This document shows, one piece after another, positions 1-10,386 of a stretch of DNA of 64,000 nt. Location: the NCBI GenBank assembly GCA_023897205.1, contig JAHWDD010000001.1, positions 7,006,001 through 7,070,000 of the forward strand. The letters run 5' to 3'. Origin of the DNA: Exophiala sp. HKRS030. Taxonomy: Eukaryota; Ascomycota; Eurotiomycetes; Chaetothyriales; Herpotrichiellaceae. The notes beneath the pieces were generated by a model. That model saw only the letters and a program-made list of their open reading frames with translations. It was not told where the DNA came from and did not search any database. Both the position numbers and the translations under genes were made by a program. Position 1 is the first letter of the stretch. Each line of letters starts with the position of its first letter.

Positions 1-1115
1 GATATCCTGTGGCACAAACACCTCAACGCTCAACATGGGCCGGTTCCACTGCTCAGGGCACACAGGACCTGAGCAATGATGACGAGGAGCATCTCGGAAA
101 AAATTATGATGTTCAAGATCGTACTCAACAAAATCGTGCGGCCTATAAACCCGCTGTGATCGAGGTCACTAGCTCTCACTCGGCGTCAGGCAAGACACAT
201 CTGCTATATCTCCTCGCAGGTGTCTCCATCGTTCCGAAATCGCTTGGAGGACACGACTCGACCATAATCTGGATCGACAACGATGGACGCTTCACGGCAG
301 GACGTCTTCTAAAAGTCGTTCAGCATCATCTCCAGGAAACCCAGCCAACTCTCTCGGAGACGGAGACCCGGTCCGTCGTGGAACAGGCATTATCCCATGT
401 CCACGTTTTCCGTCCTCAATCCTCGGACCAACTTATTGCGATCCTGAATTCACTCCCAACATACCTTCTGGACCGCACAATACATGCCTCCATGCATCGA
501 CCTTTGGGGTTGATCATCCTCGATCCAGCCACGGCGTTTTACTGGCAAGACCGCTTCGAGGCTGACATGGCGCGGCTCGAAACTAGATGGGGCCCACAAC
601 AGCGGCAGCATGAACCGTCAACGTTACCCTCTAAGCCCACCCAGATCATCATTCATCTCAAATCTCTCCAGGCCAGGTTTCAGAGCACCATCCTCTTCAC
701 GACAAACAGGACCAACACCACGACAGCCCCCACTAACCCGACCACCACGAAGCTCACTTCCCATCAGACCCGAGGCTTGCAACTGCAACCTCCTATTCCT
801 AGCCTCACACCATGGACACTCTATGCCACGCTGACACTGGTCCTAAACCGCCTCCCTGTACCACAGTTTGCACCACAGATGACGCTCCAGCAATGCCTGC
901 ACGACGCACAACGGAGGCTGGATGCCGTGCAGAAAGGGAGGTTCAGCGTGGGACTTGATTGGGTGAATGCTGAGACTTGGGCGGCCGGGGTCAGAGAGAG
1001 GCTTGCAGAGGGACGGATGAGAGGAGCTGAAGGGGACGCTGGTGGAGGAGGACACCGCGGGACGGGAGGATTTGTGTTGAGGATCGTCGAGGAAGGCGTG
1101 GTCGTTGAGGATTGA
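1..1115 (+). CDS. xrcc2: XRCC2-like RecA/Rad51-family recombination protein, 5' partial
   Basis: The frame is open to the left edge of the window, so the 5' end is missing; there is no ATG in the visible start and the stop is at 1113-1115. About 370 residues are visible. Around residue 55 is a degenerate Walker A (SSHSASGKT), and about residues 167-180 hold a Walker B followed by the XRCC2-typical LILDPATAFYW stretch. The spacing and the PKSLGG and IDNDGRF segments match the XRCC2 branch of Rad51 paralogues, which help homologous recombination in the nucleus. The first Gly of the P-loop is replaced by Ser, which weakens the case for ATP hydrolysis. The C-terminal third is rich in Thr, Pro and Gly and poorly conserved. 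It is convergent with the desaturase gene downstream. Family assignment is good; true length is unknown. Confidence 0.8.
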   Translation, partial: YPVAQTPQRSTWAGSTAQGTQDLSNDDEEHLGKNYDVQDRTQQNRAAYKPAVIEVTSSHSASGKTHLLYLLAGVSIVPKSLGGHDSTIIWIDNDGRFTAGRLLKVVQHHLQETQPTLSETETRSVVEQALSHVHVFRPQSSDQLIAILNSLPTYLLDRTIHASMHRPLGLIILDPATAFYWQDRFEADMARLETRWGPQQRQHEPSTLPSKPTQIIIHLKSLQARFQSTILFTTNRTNTTTAPTNPTTTKLTSHQTRGLQLQPPIPSLTPWTLYATLTLVLNRLPVPQFAPQMTLQQCLHDAQRRLDAVQKGRFSVGLDWVNAETWAAGVRERLAEGRMRGAEGDAGGGGHRGTGGFVLRIVEEGVVVED

Positions 1116-1566
1116 AGTCATGATTGCATGGCAGATCGTACAAGGTGCTGCACTAGCATCAAATATCTCTTGTTGGAAATCGCCTTTGTTGATGTTCCAT
1201 AGTTGTATTCATCAGTCTGCCCTGAGAAGTTCCGTTATGAACTGCCTTGGGGTGCTACTGGAAAACGATGTGCAGCTATCGGTTTATACGTTTCGTTGTC
1301 AGGGAAAGAAATTCAGTGTTTTGTCGTTTCTGAGTGAACATTGATTGCAACTCTGTTTGATCTTTCTATATACACTCTCCCTCGTCGTGTCATTATCTAT
1401 CTATATACGGTCGTTAATGTGTATCTATTTAGCATAAAAGACCCCAAGACCCCAAGATCTAAGGGCTTCAAATTAGGTAACCAAAATCTTAACGACCTTG
1501 TTCAATGTTCACGGGTTCCCTCTTGAATGACAGGGTGGTTCATTACGAAGCCAGCCCGAATCAGTG
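1116..1566. other. Intergenic, shared 3' region of convergent genes
   Basis: About 450 bp between two converging stop codons. It is AT-richer than the flanking exons and should hold both 3' UTRs and polyadenylation sites. I see no coding signal here. Confidence 0.6.
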
Positions 1567-3237
1567 TCAATGAGCATGACCTTCGACCAGTTCCCTTGCA
1601 CAGACCTTTCGGCACTCCTCAAACACCTTGACCTGCTTAGCAACCTCACCAAGCCTGGAAATAACCTCTTGGTTACCCCTTCCAAATCCATAGATCACAT
1701 AAGGAATGCTCGTCTCGGCACAGAACTGCTTGACGTATTTCTGGGCTTCGCGTAGATTATGGCGTGGAATACGAGGGTATAGATGATGGACAGCTTGGAA
1801 CTGGAGGCCACCGTGGAAGAAATCGAGCCACGTCGGACAGTCGACGTCCATGGTGGTGCGGAGCATTTTCTGTGGGAAGGACTCATGTACACCCAAGTCG
1901 GCCGTCGACATGGCGAAGTGAGACAGTGTGATTTGCACGTGCAGTGGTGCTGTTACAATGTGGCTGACCATGACGAAGACGAACCGGTCCCAAGCAGTGG
2001 GGATTGTTTTGTACACGATACCGTAGCCAAACCATGTCCAGAAGAAGACTTGGCCGAAAATCTCAAGGTAGCGGTGCCACCAGGCAGGGCCTTTTTTTGG
2101 TGCTTGGCCCAGAAAAAGGTATTCCCAAGACAGGCGGTAGAGGTTGAAGCGGCCGAATAGCATAATCGGGTAGTACAACCAATTCTGCTTGGAGACGAGC
2201 CATTTTGCGAAGGCGTCGAATTGCATAATCCGATCGTAGTAGGTGGATCGCAAAGAGGAGAAGAAGCGAGTCGTTATGGCGAAGAAAGGGAGATGCTCGA
2301 TGTCTGGATCATGCTCAGGAGAGTTGGTCACGATATGGTGAACGTTATGGTTTCTTTTCCACCAACCGATTGACAAGCCACCCATAAAATCGGCGATAAA
2401 GATTCCGATACATGTGTCAATGTGGAAGTCGTGAGTGATGCCCATGTGTCCCGCATCATGGGCCGTGAAGACGAGTTGGTGCCAGAAAAGCCCAAGGAAT
2501 GCGCCAGCCAAGGCGTAGTGACTATAGTGGAGGGAAAGGAGACAGCTCGCGAAGAGTAGCGTGTAGCGGCTACATTCGATGGCATATGAGCCATAAGGGC
2601 ACTGGTACAATCCTGCAGCACGAATACGTCGTTCGGTCTGTCGATATTTCTCCACGATTTGATCCTGTGAAAGGTGGTCCAAGGAGGGGTATGTGAGCAT
2701 ATCAGAAGTCCGTTCGGCGGACAAAAGACCTTCGATTGGGTCAAGTTTGATATCTGTGGTGTGCTTACTGGAGATTGAAGAGGCAGAGGACGCTGAAGAC
2801 TTGGTAGACACCGATGCGTCGAGAGGGTCGAAGATGGGAGAAGGAGGGATACTGCTGCTCGTCGAAGAGCCTGAGCCTGGTTCGGTAAGAAGAGGGGCAT
2901 CATCTGAGGGATCGTCGACATCTTTTTGAACGTATGGTCTGAACATCCCGCCTTGTATAGGAGGTAAGAAGTTTTCCCATCTGCCTTGAATTGATCCGAT
3001 CACAAATCTCAACATGTGTGCCTGAGCCTCGAGTGAGTGCAGGGCTCTTATTTCATCTGTTCCATCTCTTCCGACCATATGCAAGATAGCCTTGTCACCA
3101 CCAGGGTGATATGCCAGCCATGCATCCGCCTTGATCACCTGGCCATCGAGTATGATAATCTTTCTCCCCTCAGCGATAAGTCCCTCGATCTCTCGACGAG
3201 ACCAGACTCGACCTTTCGTGGCCATCCGACCGCTCAT
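1567..3237 (-). CDS. Sphingolipid delta-8 desaturase with N-terminal cytochrome b5 domain
   Basis: Membrane front-end desaturase that introduces the delta-8 double bond into the long-chain base of fungal glucosylceramides, acting in the ER. It is 556 residues, the usual family length, with one coding exon. The cytochrome b5 haem motif HPGG is at residues 44-47. The three desaturase histidine boxes are HDAGH (260-264), HNVHH (297-301) and QAVHH (481-485); Gln as first residue of the third box is the front-end desaturase signature. A Ser/Thr-rich linker of about 60 residues separates the two domains. I start at the ATG at 3237. The frame stays open upstream to 3360, but that stretch crosses the acceptor of a 5' UTR intron and matches nothing in the family. 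A fatty-acid delta-6 type enzyme is the alternative; fungal context favours sphingolipid. Confidence 0.9.
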   Translation of the reverse strand: MSGRMATKGRVWSRREIEGLIAEGRKIIILDGQVIKADAWLAYHPGGDKAILHMVGRDGTDEIRALHSLEAQAHMLRFVIGSIQGRWENFLPPIQGGMFRPYVQKDVDDPSDDAPLLTEPGSGSSTSSSIPPSPIFDPLDASVSTKSSASSASSISSKHTTDIKLDPIEGLLSAERTSDMLTYPSLDHLSQDQIVEKYRQTERRIRAAGLYQCPYGSYAIECSRYTLLFASCLLSLHYSHYALAGAFLGLFWHQLVFTAHDAGHMGITHDFHIDTCIGIFIADFMGGLSIGWWKRNHNVHHIVTNSPEHDPDIEHLPFFAITTRFFSSLRSTYYDRIMQFDAFAKWLVSKQNWLYYPIMLFGRFNLYRLSWEYLFLGQAPKKGPAWWHRYLEIFGQVFFWTWFGYGIVYKTIPTAWDRFVFVMVSHIVTAPLHVQITLSHFAMSTADLGVHESFPQKMLRTTMDVDCPTWLDFFHGGLQFQAVHHLYPRIPRHNLREAQKYVKQFCAETSIPYVIYGFGRGNQEVISRLGEVAKQVKVFEECRKVCARELVEGHAH

Positions 3238-3325
3238 GATGCCCTCATGCCAGAAAGAACGTATAGACAGATCAAGGGCTGGTGTGGTGGGATTCGGAAA
3301 CGAATGTTGAAGGAACTGGCGGTGT

Positions 3326-3385
3326 CTGTGGTCTTGTGAAATAGTCAGGCAACATGTCAAGACTCAGGAGCACAAAACTACTCAC
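3326..3385 (-). other. Probable 5' UTR intron of the desaturase gene
   Basis: On the minus strand a GTGAGT donor at 3385 is followed by CTGAC and a CACAG acceptor ending at 3326 (60 bp). The short leader ATG upstream of the donor runs into a stop at once, so the intron lies in the 5' UTR. Confidence 0.5.
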
Positions 3386-3960
3386 GCCTATGGAGCACGG
3401 CTAAGAGAGCATGCGCAGTAGAACTGGGTAAGCCTTTTGACAGGATAGGGAGGCTCCAGTGGACGGATTCCCAGTGGTGGGAAGCCTGAGATCCCGTCGG
3501 ATGGTGTGTGTCCACCGTTCTGCAGGGGGAGAATTTAGACCCTCTAGAATTTAGTTACGAAGATGCTGGTGGCGGGGCCATGTGAAGGCCCCTCGGCCCT
3601 TGGAGCACCACGTGCAGCCACACCGATCACGTGTTTGTCATCTCTACTTCATTATCGAAATTACTCCGTAGAACTCTTTCAAACACTACTCATTCCTGTC
3701 TTACGGCTTCGGTCCACAGGTCAGAATGATACAATGTTCTTGCCATTCAGATGAAAGATCAAGCAAAAGCGAGATTGTCTCCCCTCGATCCAAGCAAACT
3801 GACCTGGGACTGTGGCAGACCAAGGAAGAGTGCACTTAATTTCGAGAACTCGCTTGAGCCCGACCACGATATGACTGGGAGAAGTTTGAAAATTCGGTCA
3901 ATCTTTCCAGGGTCAAGTCAATATCTGCATCTTCCAGCGCAACCAAGACACATTGGGAAC

Positions 3961-5097
3961 ATGTCAAGAAACAGTAAGATAGCAGTCCTGTACCAGGCAT
4001 GCGAACCCCCAATTGTCGATGGAGAACGAAAGTCCAAAAAGCCAGGAGGCTACCAGGACTCTGGTGCTGACATTGCATTCGCACTGAAGCAAAAGGGCTA
4101 CGATTTGATAACTCCAGATCCAAATCCAGATCCACAGGTCCATCAAGGCTGGTGTTACCCCGATACTGAGTCCGGGATATTGAATGCTATTCATCAAGGA
4201 GCAACACTGCTCTGGGCGAACACCGTTTTATTTGAGTCCCATCCTTTGCAGACATCGTCTGCTTTGAATACGTATGCAGCTGAGCTGCGTGTCGTCGGTC
4301 AACCGCCGCATCTCGTTCAGAAGTTCGATGACAAGCAATTCGTTAATGACTTGCTTCGAGCGAAAGGTACATTCACGACGCCCAAATCCTGGCTGGTGGG
4401 CGCCGAGTCCAACATCCTCAATCTTTCAGACTTTTCTTACCCTGTCGTCGGCAAACCTGTGCGTGGCCGAGGCAGTCATGGTGTCAAAGTTTGTCGTGAT
4501 TTAAACGAGCTTCAGAGTCACATTTCTTTCCTGCTCAAGGAAGGCTCGAGGGTTATATTGGAGGAATTTCTTGCTGGTCAGGAAGCTACAGTGACTGTCA
4601 TGCCACCCAATGACGGGGGAATGTATATTCCTCGCTCCCAATTGTTGTTCGCTACAATCATGAGGATGGTATAGCACCCTACAATGGTGTCGTGGCAGTT
4701 ACGGCTAACTCCAGAGTACCGTCATTGGAAGAAATGAACTCAGAATCTAGCTATGCGGATATCTGTAGGGAATGTGAGGACATTGCCAAACTACTTCGTG
4801 TAACAGCCCCTATACGAATCGATGTCAGACGCTTTCGAGATGAGCCAAACAGCAGATTCGCCGCTTTCGATGTCAACATGAAACCTGTAAGTCCCATTCA
4901 CAAGATGATCCCTCTCATTCAGTGCTGCTGACCATCTGTTTCAGAACATGACAGGCCCCGGGAGACCTGGGCGTGAAGACCAAGCAAGCCTGACAGCAAT
5001 GGCAGCTGGTGGTCTAGGATGGGATTATGCCACCTTGCTGACCAAAATTCTCGCTTCCGCCAAATCCTTGCAATACCTGCGAGGCATATCTCTATAG
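3961..5097 (+). CDS. ATP-grasp protein, D-alanine-D-alanine ligase-like, with frameshift
   Basis: Two exons, 3961-4886 and 4945-5097, with a 58-bp intron (GTAAGT..TTTCAG). The product would be about 359 residues with a D-Ala-D-Ala ligase type ATP-grasp fold: VVGKPVRGRGSHGV (ATP-binding lysine loop), EEFLAGQEATV, then RYNHEDGIAPYNGVVAVTA and FDVNMKP at the metal site. Fungi have no peptidoglycan, so the substrate is unknown; relatives ligate carboxylates to amines. The frame breaks at the G5 run 4615-4619. One more G gives NDGGNVYSSLPIVVRYN and restores the conserved domain without an intron. I chose the ATG at 3961 because family similarity starts there; an in-frame ATG at 3751 would add an unconserved tail. 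It is first of three same-strand genes. Confidence 0.8.
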
Positions 5098-5440
5098 TCC
5101 AACTCCTCTTACTATCAATATGGCCAAGACAGAACTGTTCTACAAACACAGAGGTACGCCGAATCTGTGTGCTCAGAGAAGATAGTAGGAATTCCCCTCA
5201 TCGACATGTAGGATTCCCCGCAGAACTCCGCATCTTGGGGTAATGTACTCATGAAGCGAGGCACGAGCACGGTACGAAGTATCTTATCCTTGATGTCGCC
5301 ACTATCTTGGTAATGATCGCAATGGCTGAAAAGGCTCCATTTCGATGGTGTTCACATCTCTTTCTGTCGCTGTGGAATTTCTTCTTGCAAGATTCAACGA
5401 CTGACTGCGTCGATTCTCTGAGTAATTGCTCCTTGTAATT
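5098..5440. promoter_or_regulatory. Spacer between ATP-grasp and monooxygenase genes
   Basis: 343 bp between the ATP-grasp stop and the next same-strand start. It should hold the 3' end of one transcript and the promoter of the other. No clear motif was found. Confidence 0.4.
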
Positions 5441-7133
5441 ATGGGGAGTGTCGGACATTCTCAGTGGCAACGCTCTAATCAACAATTCGACTATGATGTT
5501 CTAATCATCGGCGCCGGACTGAGCGGTATCTACTCACTTCACCGACTAAGAGGACTGGGTCTCAGAGTAAAAGTTCTAGAGGCCGGGTCAGGAGAGGGTG
5601 GAACATGGTTCTGGTGAGCATCTTGTGAACCCGAGCTGCACTTTCGTTTCGACTTACTTAGGTTGTCTCCAGGAATCGGTATCCAGGCGCAAGGTTCGAC
5701 TCGGAAAGTTACTCATACAACTTCTTCTTTTCCCAAGAACTTCTTGATGAATGGAACTGGTCGGAGCATTTCGCCCCCAGCCCGAAACCCTCGAGTATTG
5801 CCGTTTCGTAACTGATAGGTTGGATCTTCGGAAAGACATGCAATTCAATACTTGTGTCAAGAAGGCCAAATACCGGCAAGAAACCCGCTCATGGCTTTTG
5901 ATCGACGAGAATGATCATCAATACAGCTCGAGATTCCTGGTTACTGCGATGGGCATGCTTAGTGAGCCTACCTACCCAAATATACCAGGTGTTGCTCGCT
6001 TTGAAGGGATCTCTATGCATACGTCGCGGTGGCCTGATGATGTATCACTTGATGGCAAGCGAGTGGGCATCATAGGTACTGGGGCGACTGGTATTCAGAC
6101 AATCACAGAGATAGCAAAGACTGTGGAGCATCTAACTGTGTTTCAGCGGACACCGAATTGGTCTGCCCCTTTACATAATGCTCGAATAAGTCAAGACGAA
6201 ATGGAGCAGATTCGCAGTCAATACCCAGAGATTCTCAAGATCTGCAACGAATCTTACGCCTGCTTCATGCACACCGCTGACAAGCGTAAGACTTTCGATG
6301 TCCCCGCCGAGGAGCGCGAGGCATTCTGGGAAGAGCTCTACATGCGACGGGGTTTCGCCAAATGGGTGGCCAATTTTGCCGATTATGGATTCGATAGGGA
6401 GGCCAACAAAGCTTACAGTGATTTTCATGCAAACAAGATTCGGCATCGAATCAATGATCCGGCTATTGCGGATAAATTGATACCAAAAGACCACGGCTTT
6501 GGCACGAAACGGGTGCCTCTGGAAAGCGGATACTTTGAGGTTTTCAACCAATCAAACGTGACTCTGAAGGACATCCACGAAGATCCGATCGAGGAGATCA
6601 CAGAGACAGGAATCAAGACCGGGAATGAAGTCTTTGAACTGGATGCTCTAATATATGCCACAGGCTTCGATGCGGTTACTGGTGCGTTTACTGCTATCGA
6701 TTTCCAGGGTCTGGACAACAGGAGTATCTCTGAAGAATGGAAAGATGGGCCCCGAACTCAACTAGGCATATTTGTCCATAACTTTCCCAACATGATGATG
6801 GTACTGGGGCCACATCAGATGTTTGGAAACATCCCTCGGAGTATTGAATACGCCGTGGACTGGATCACGAACTTCGTCCGTCACTGTGAAGAGAACAACA
6901 TAACATCCGTCGAGGCAACTAAACATGGCGTTGACGAATGGACAACACATGTATTCCAATGTGCTGAGGGCCTCTTGTCGAACGAAGTCGACTCATGGAT
7001 GACTGGCATCAACAAAAACCTCAAACATAAGCAGACAAGGGTGATATCCAGGTACAATGGGCCCGCTTCCGGGTACAGGCAGAAGACCGGCGATGTCGCA
7101 AATAACGGATTTAGGGAATTGAGATTATCTTGA
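5441..7133 (+). CDS. Flavin-dependent Baeyer-Villiger monooxygenase, with frameshift
   Basis: Exons 5441-5613 and 5673-7133 with a 59-bp intron (GTGAGC..CTCCAG) splitting a Trp codon give about 544 residues. It has two Rossmann motifs, IIGAGLSGIYSLHRLR near the N-terminus (FAD) and VGIIGTGATGIQT in the middle (NADPH). Between them is the Baeyer-Villiger fingerprint FEGISMHTSRWP. Such enzymes insert oxygen next to a ketone, giving esters or lactones, in catabolism or secondary metabolism. The frame breaks at the C5 run 5774-5778: the frame before it ends EHFA, and after one extra C it continues PQPETLEYCRFV, as expected for the family. No splice signals lie there. It sits between an ATP-grasp gene and a Zn2Cys6 regulator on the same strand, suggesting a shared pathway. 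Substrate cannot be told. Confidence 0.88.
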
Positions 7134-7744
7134 AAGAGGTCGTCCGCTATAGCCCAGGCAACATTGAATTGTCGTACTAGTAATCCGAGAGCTACGTTGC
7201 CTTGATTGAGGTTAGCTTATGGAATCCCCTGGCCCTAATCAAAAGTACCATCTCAGATTGAATGCAGTGTTCCTGATCACACCATGCTTCAGGCCGAGAC
7301 GAAAGACCATCGAGGTAATTGTCCACTCCGCCAGAGCAGACATCCCGTTGCTTGGCATTCTTAATGCTGTAAGGCAGGCTTCTCCTCGATTTTACGTAAG
7401 CCGGGATGGTATAATTATGGAACAGAACAACCACCGCTTGACTCTAGGGCTGTACCATTGTCAGGCCGCAAGCCCTCGTGACCGTCTAACGTTCTTATGC
7501 ATATTCTTGGCATCGAGAGAAATTGGTCATCATTTGGGCAAAATCAGCAGCTTTGAAATGATGTCTCCGTGCCAATCAGATTGTCTCAGGATCACAGCCT
7601 TGCATCACCCAAGACCTGATAGACGCGCTTATCGATAACAAAGTGTTTGGGCCGAAAACCTGTCTCATCAATCTGACCACCAGTCCGGGCTTCATAAGAG
7701 ATGAACGGGACATTGTTTGCTATGTTGCACCATCAATATGAGCA
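7134..7744. promoter_or_regulatory. Intergenic region before the Zn2Cys6 regulator
   Basis: About 610 bp. An open frame of 139 codons (7219-7638, plus strand) is present but has no recognisable domain and I do not call it a gene. The promoter of the regulator should lie in the last 200-300 bp. Confidence 0.4.
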
Positions 7745-9359
7745 ATGGAGCAGGGAAAGACCAGGAGAACTAGACGCTTTACAACTCGATCAAGGTCTGG
7801 TTGTCTGACATGTCGTGCACGGCGCAAGCGGTGTTCAGAAGAGCAGCCTTCGTGCATTGGATGCCGACGCAACTTTTTGGTATGCACTTGGCCTGACGTG
7901 CAGCAATCTTCTGAATCAACGAATTCCAAACAACTGGTTTTATGGAACCATCAAAAGGTCAAAGAGGGGACACCATCAAATATATTTCTACCCAACCGGC
8001 TAGATATTAGTTCGGATTCGAGCGGCGTCGGTGCAGGGGAGTCTCCTATCATTGATGGTATGCTTAGTGTCAGTTGTGATCCAGGGCGTCAACCGCGTCA
8101 AAATTATGCCAATTCCGCGCTTTCCTTTTTGACCAAGACACTTTCAAGTCTACCAGAAACCCTTGCCAACACGGATAGCATCAATCTTTTCCAGCATTTT
8201 ACCGAATCAACTGCTCTGATGTTGACAGCAAGGCCGAATCCTCACAATCCATATGTCACGTTTCTGCTGCCTCTAGCGTTTCGATATGAATGTGTCATGC
8301 ATGCCATTCTGGCCGCTAGCGGGTCGCACTTTTCCAGCTCCAAGGGAGACGATATCGCACATCTTCTTTCCAGACAAGAATACGCTGTTGCCTTGCGAGG
8401 AGCCAAGCATCAAATCACGAGTTTCGCTCAAGGAAAGTGCGAAGATCCTCTGGGTCTGGTTGCCCTGCTGTTGACGCTTTCGCAGTACGAGGTACGTTCG
8501 GCCAAGGAGCTTATTGCTGTAGAGAACAGAAACTTACCTGGGCCAGTGCGTCGATGGAGACCTCAGTGGAGCAGTCCTTCACCATCTCAATGCAGCATCT
8601 GAAGTGCTAGGGAATATAAACTTGAAAGCATTGGACATGGAAGATATATCAATCAAATTTTTGCTTGAGCAATTCCTCTATCTCTCTTTTGTATCGAGGA
8701 ATGTCGCAATTGGCTCCGAGATAGAGCCGCTTAAACCCGTGTTATTCGAGGTCATGAATCTTGTCGAGGCCTCTAGTGGTACCTCCCCCATTCAAGGCTA
8801 CATGTTTGGCTTTGCATATGATCTTTACAAACTGATTCCACAGATCAAGCAACTTGCCATCCAGTGTCATGTACTTCATCAGCGATCAACATCAATTCTG
8901 TTTAACATTTTGTTGAGGAAAATCCAAACTTGGAAGCCACCACCTCTAGCAGAGCTGGTTGAGAATACGACGTTGAAGCTGGCGGCACTCATGTACCAAA
9001 AGGCTCTTCTCATATATCTCGAATGTGCCATACATGGTCCTTACCCTCCCGACAAACGACTTCTCGATCAGGTAGCAGTCTATGTCGAGGATTTCTTCGA
9101 TCTTTCCGTTATGCTTCCACCAACCAGCCACGAGTGGACGACAATGACTTGGCCTACGACGATTGTCGGATCATGCTTGGTCGACCCTGCTAAACAAAAA
9201 ATCTTTGAGGATGCGGCCTTCAAATTGGTACATTGCATGTACGCCACTGTGAGCAGTATGAAGATCATGCGCTGGGTTTGGGAGGATGATACTGCCTTTG
9301 GTCCATACGGTATTGCTCAAATCATGAAGATGAAGAGGGTTTGCCTCAGTGTTGGATAA
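7745..9359 (+). CDS. Zn2Cys6 fungal transcription factor
   Basis: Exons 7745-8491 and 8547-9359, intron 55 bp (GTACGT..GGCCAG), 519 residues. The binuclear zinc cluster is near residues 19-45: CLTCRARRKRC followed by CIGC and a last Cys, spacing C-x2-C-x6-C-x6-C-x2-C-x6-C, preceded by a basic stretch. A linker without recognised motifs leads into a C-terminal fungal regulator domain that includes SRQEYAVALRGAK and the spliced junction SQYE-CVDGDLSGAVLHH. The protein should bind DNA in the nucleus and, by position, may control the adjacent monooxygenase and ATP-grasp genes; that is inference. Splicing keeps the frame exactly, and no frameshift is seen here, unlike its two upstream neighbours. 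Confidence 0.88.
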
Positions 9360-9784
9360 GGCTTTCGTATGTCGATGTCTTTGTATCAGGAGGATCTGAA
9401 CAGCAGTCATCAGTCACTAGAGTGCTTCGTTCGGACACGGCCAGCAGTAAAGCTTGCTGTCGCATGGGCTACAACCTCCGATCTTCTGGTAACTTTGAGT
9501 GGGTTGAACGATCAACTAATATGCAAGAAGTCTTCGTTGTTACACGTCGGAAGTATCAGTACCGACTACAGCTCTCCTCCGGGGACCGAAATTTCAGGCG
9601 TTTTACCAGCTGCCTCTTGGTTCAGGATAGTGCCATCAAATCAACGCCTATTTGTATACTTATAAAATTGCTCGACCAAGACCAGTTCGAAGACTTGGGG
9701 CCAGAACAGGAAGAACCCAACGCCTCATCGTTCGTTTTTTAACCGTCAACACCAACTCGCCGACATGAGTGCAGCAGGATTTCA
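9360..9784. other. Convergent intergenic region
   Basis: About 425 bp between the regulator stop (plus) and the small membrane protein stop (minus). Open frames exist but show no family features. I see nothing else. Confidence 0.4.
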
Positions 9785-10386
9785 TTACAATTTCCCCAGT
9801 CCACCAAGTGTATCACTAACGCCACCAAGACCCTCTTGCACAGCCTCCTTACCCAAGCCGCTCGAGACCTGTTCCAGCTCATCTTCGCCCAACACGGGGT
9901 TATTCTTGAGCGAATCTGTCAAACAACCGAGAGTCAGTTTTCAGAAAGTCATCGAGTACTAGACACCATTTCTCCTGTTGCAAGATTCTGAACAGAGTGG
10001 AACTAGGAAAACAAAACTCGACAAGACTCACCCTTTAGTGCACCTTCAACCTTCTCACTGCCAACATTCTGCAGAACTTTGACCTGCGCAACAGCCTTGC
10101 CTTTATAGTAACGCTGCGCTGCAAAACTCGCAATGTCGTCGCCATATCCGGCGATGTAGATGGTGGTCAAGACCAGGGCGGTGACGGTAATCAGAGCAGC
10201 AACAGTCAACAGTAACTTGGACGTTGTGGACAGGCCATCGGAGGCTTGTGTCGGTGGTGACGAGAAGTCGGTGGCCGCGGATGCCGATGCGGATGCTGCC
10301 GACAGCGACGAGAGCGCCGTTGACGACGCAGACGACAGCACTTTGCTCGCCACCTTGGACGCCGAGCTTATTGATTTCGAAGCCAT
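9785..10386 (-). CDS. Small single-pass membrane protein, unknown function
   Basis: Exons 10032-10386 and 9785-9915 with a 116-bp intron (GTGAGT..TTTGACAG) give 161 residues. Splicing matters: without it the protein ends after eight unrelated residues, while the second exon adds DSLKNNPVLGEDELEQ and a Gly/Leu-rich tail ending GGLGKL. The N-terminal 50 residues are almost all Ser, Ala, Thr and Lys. A clear membrane segment follows (LLLTVAALITVTALVLTTIYIAG, about residues 58-80), then a charged region with QRYYKGKAVAQVKVL. It could be an organelle membrane protein with an amphipathic N-terminal presequence, or a tail-side regulator. I do not recognise the family. Confidence 0.7.

Noticed and set aside
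4615..4690. Intron as explanation of the ATP-grasp frame break
   Set aside because: The sequence either side codes continuously for conserved domain residues and lacks donor and acceptor.
7219..7638. 139-codon plus-strand frame between monooxygenase and regulator
   Set aside because: No motif or start context, and it covers the expected promoter of the regulator.
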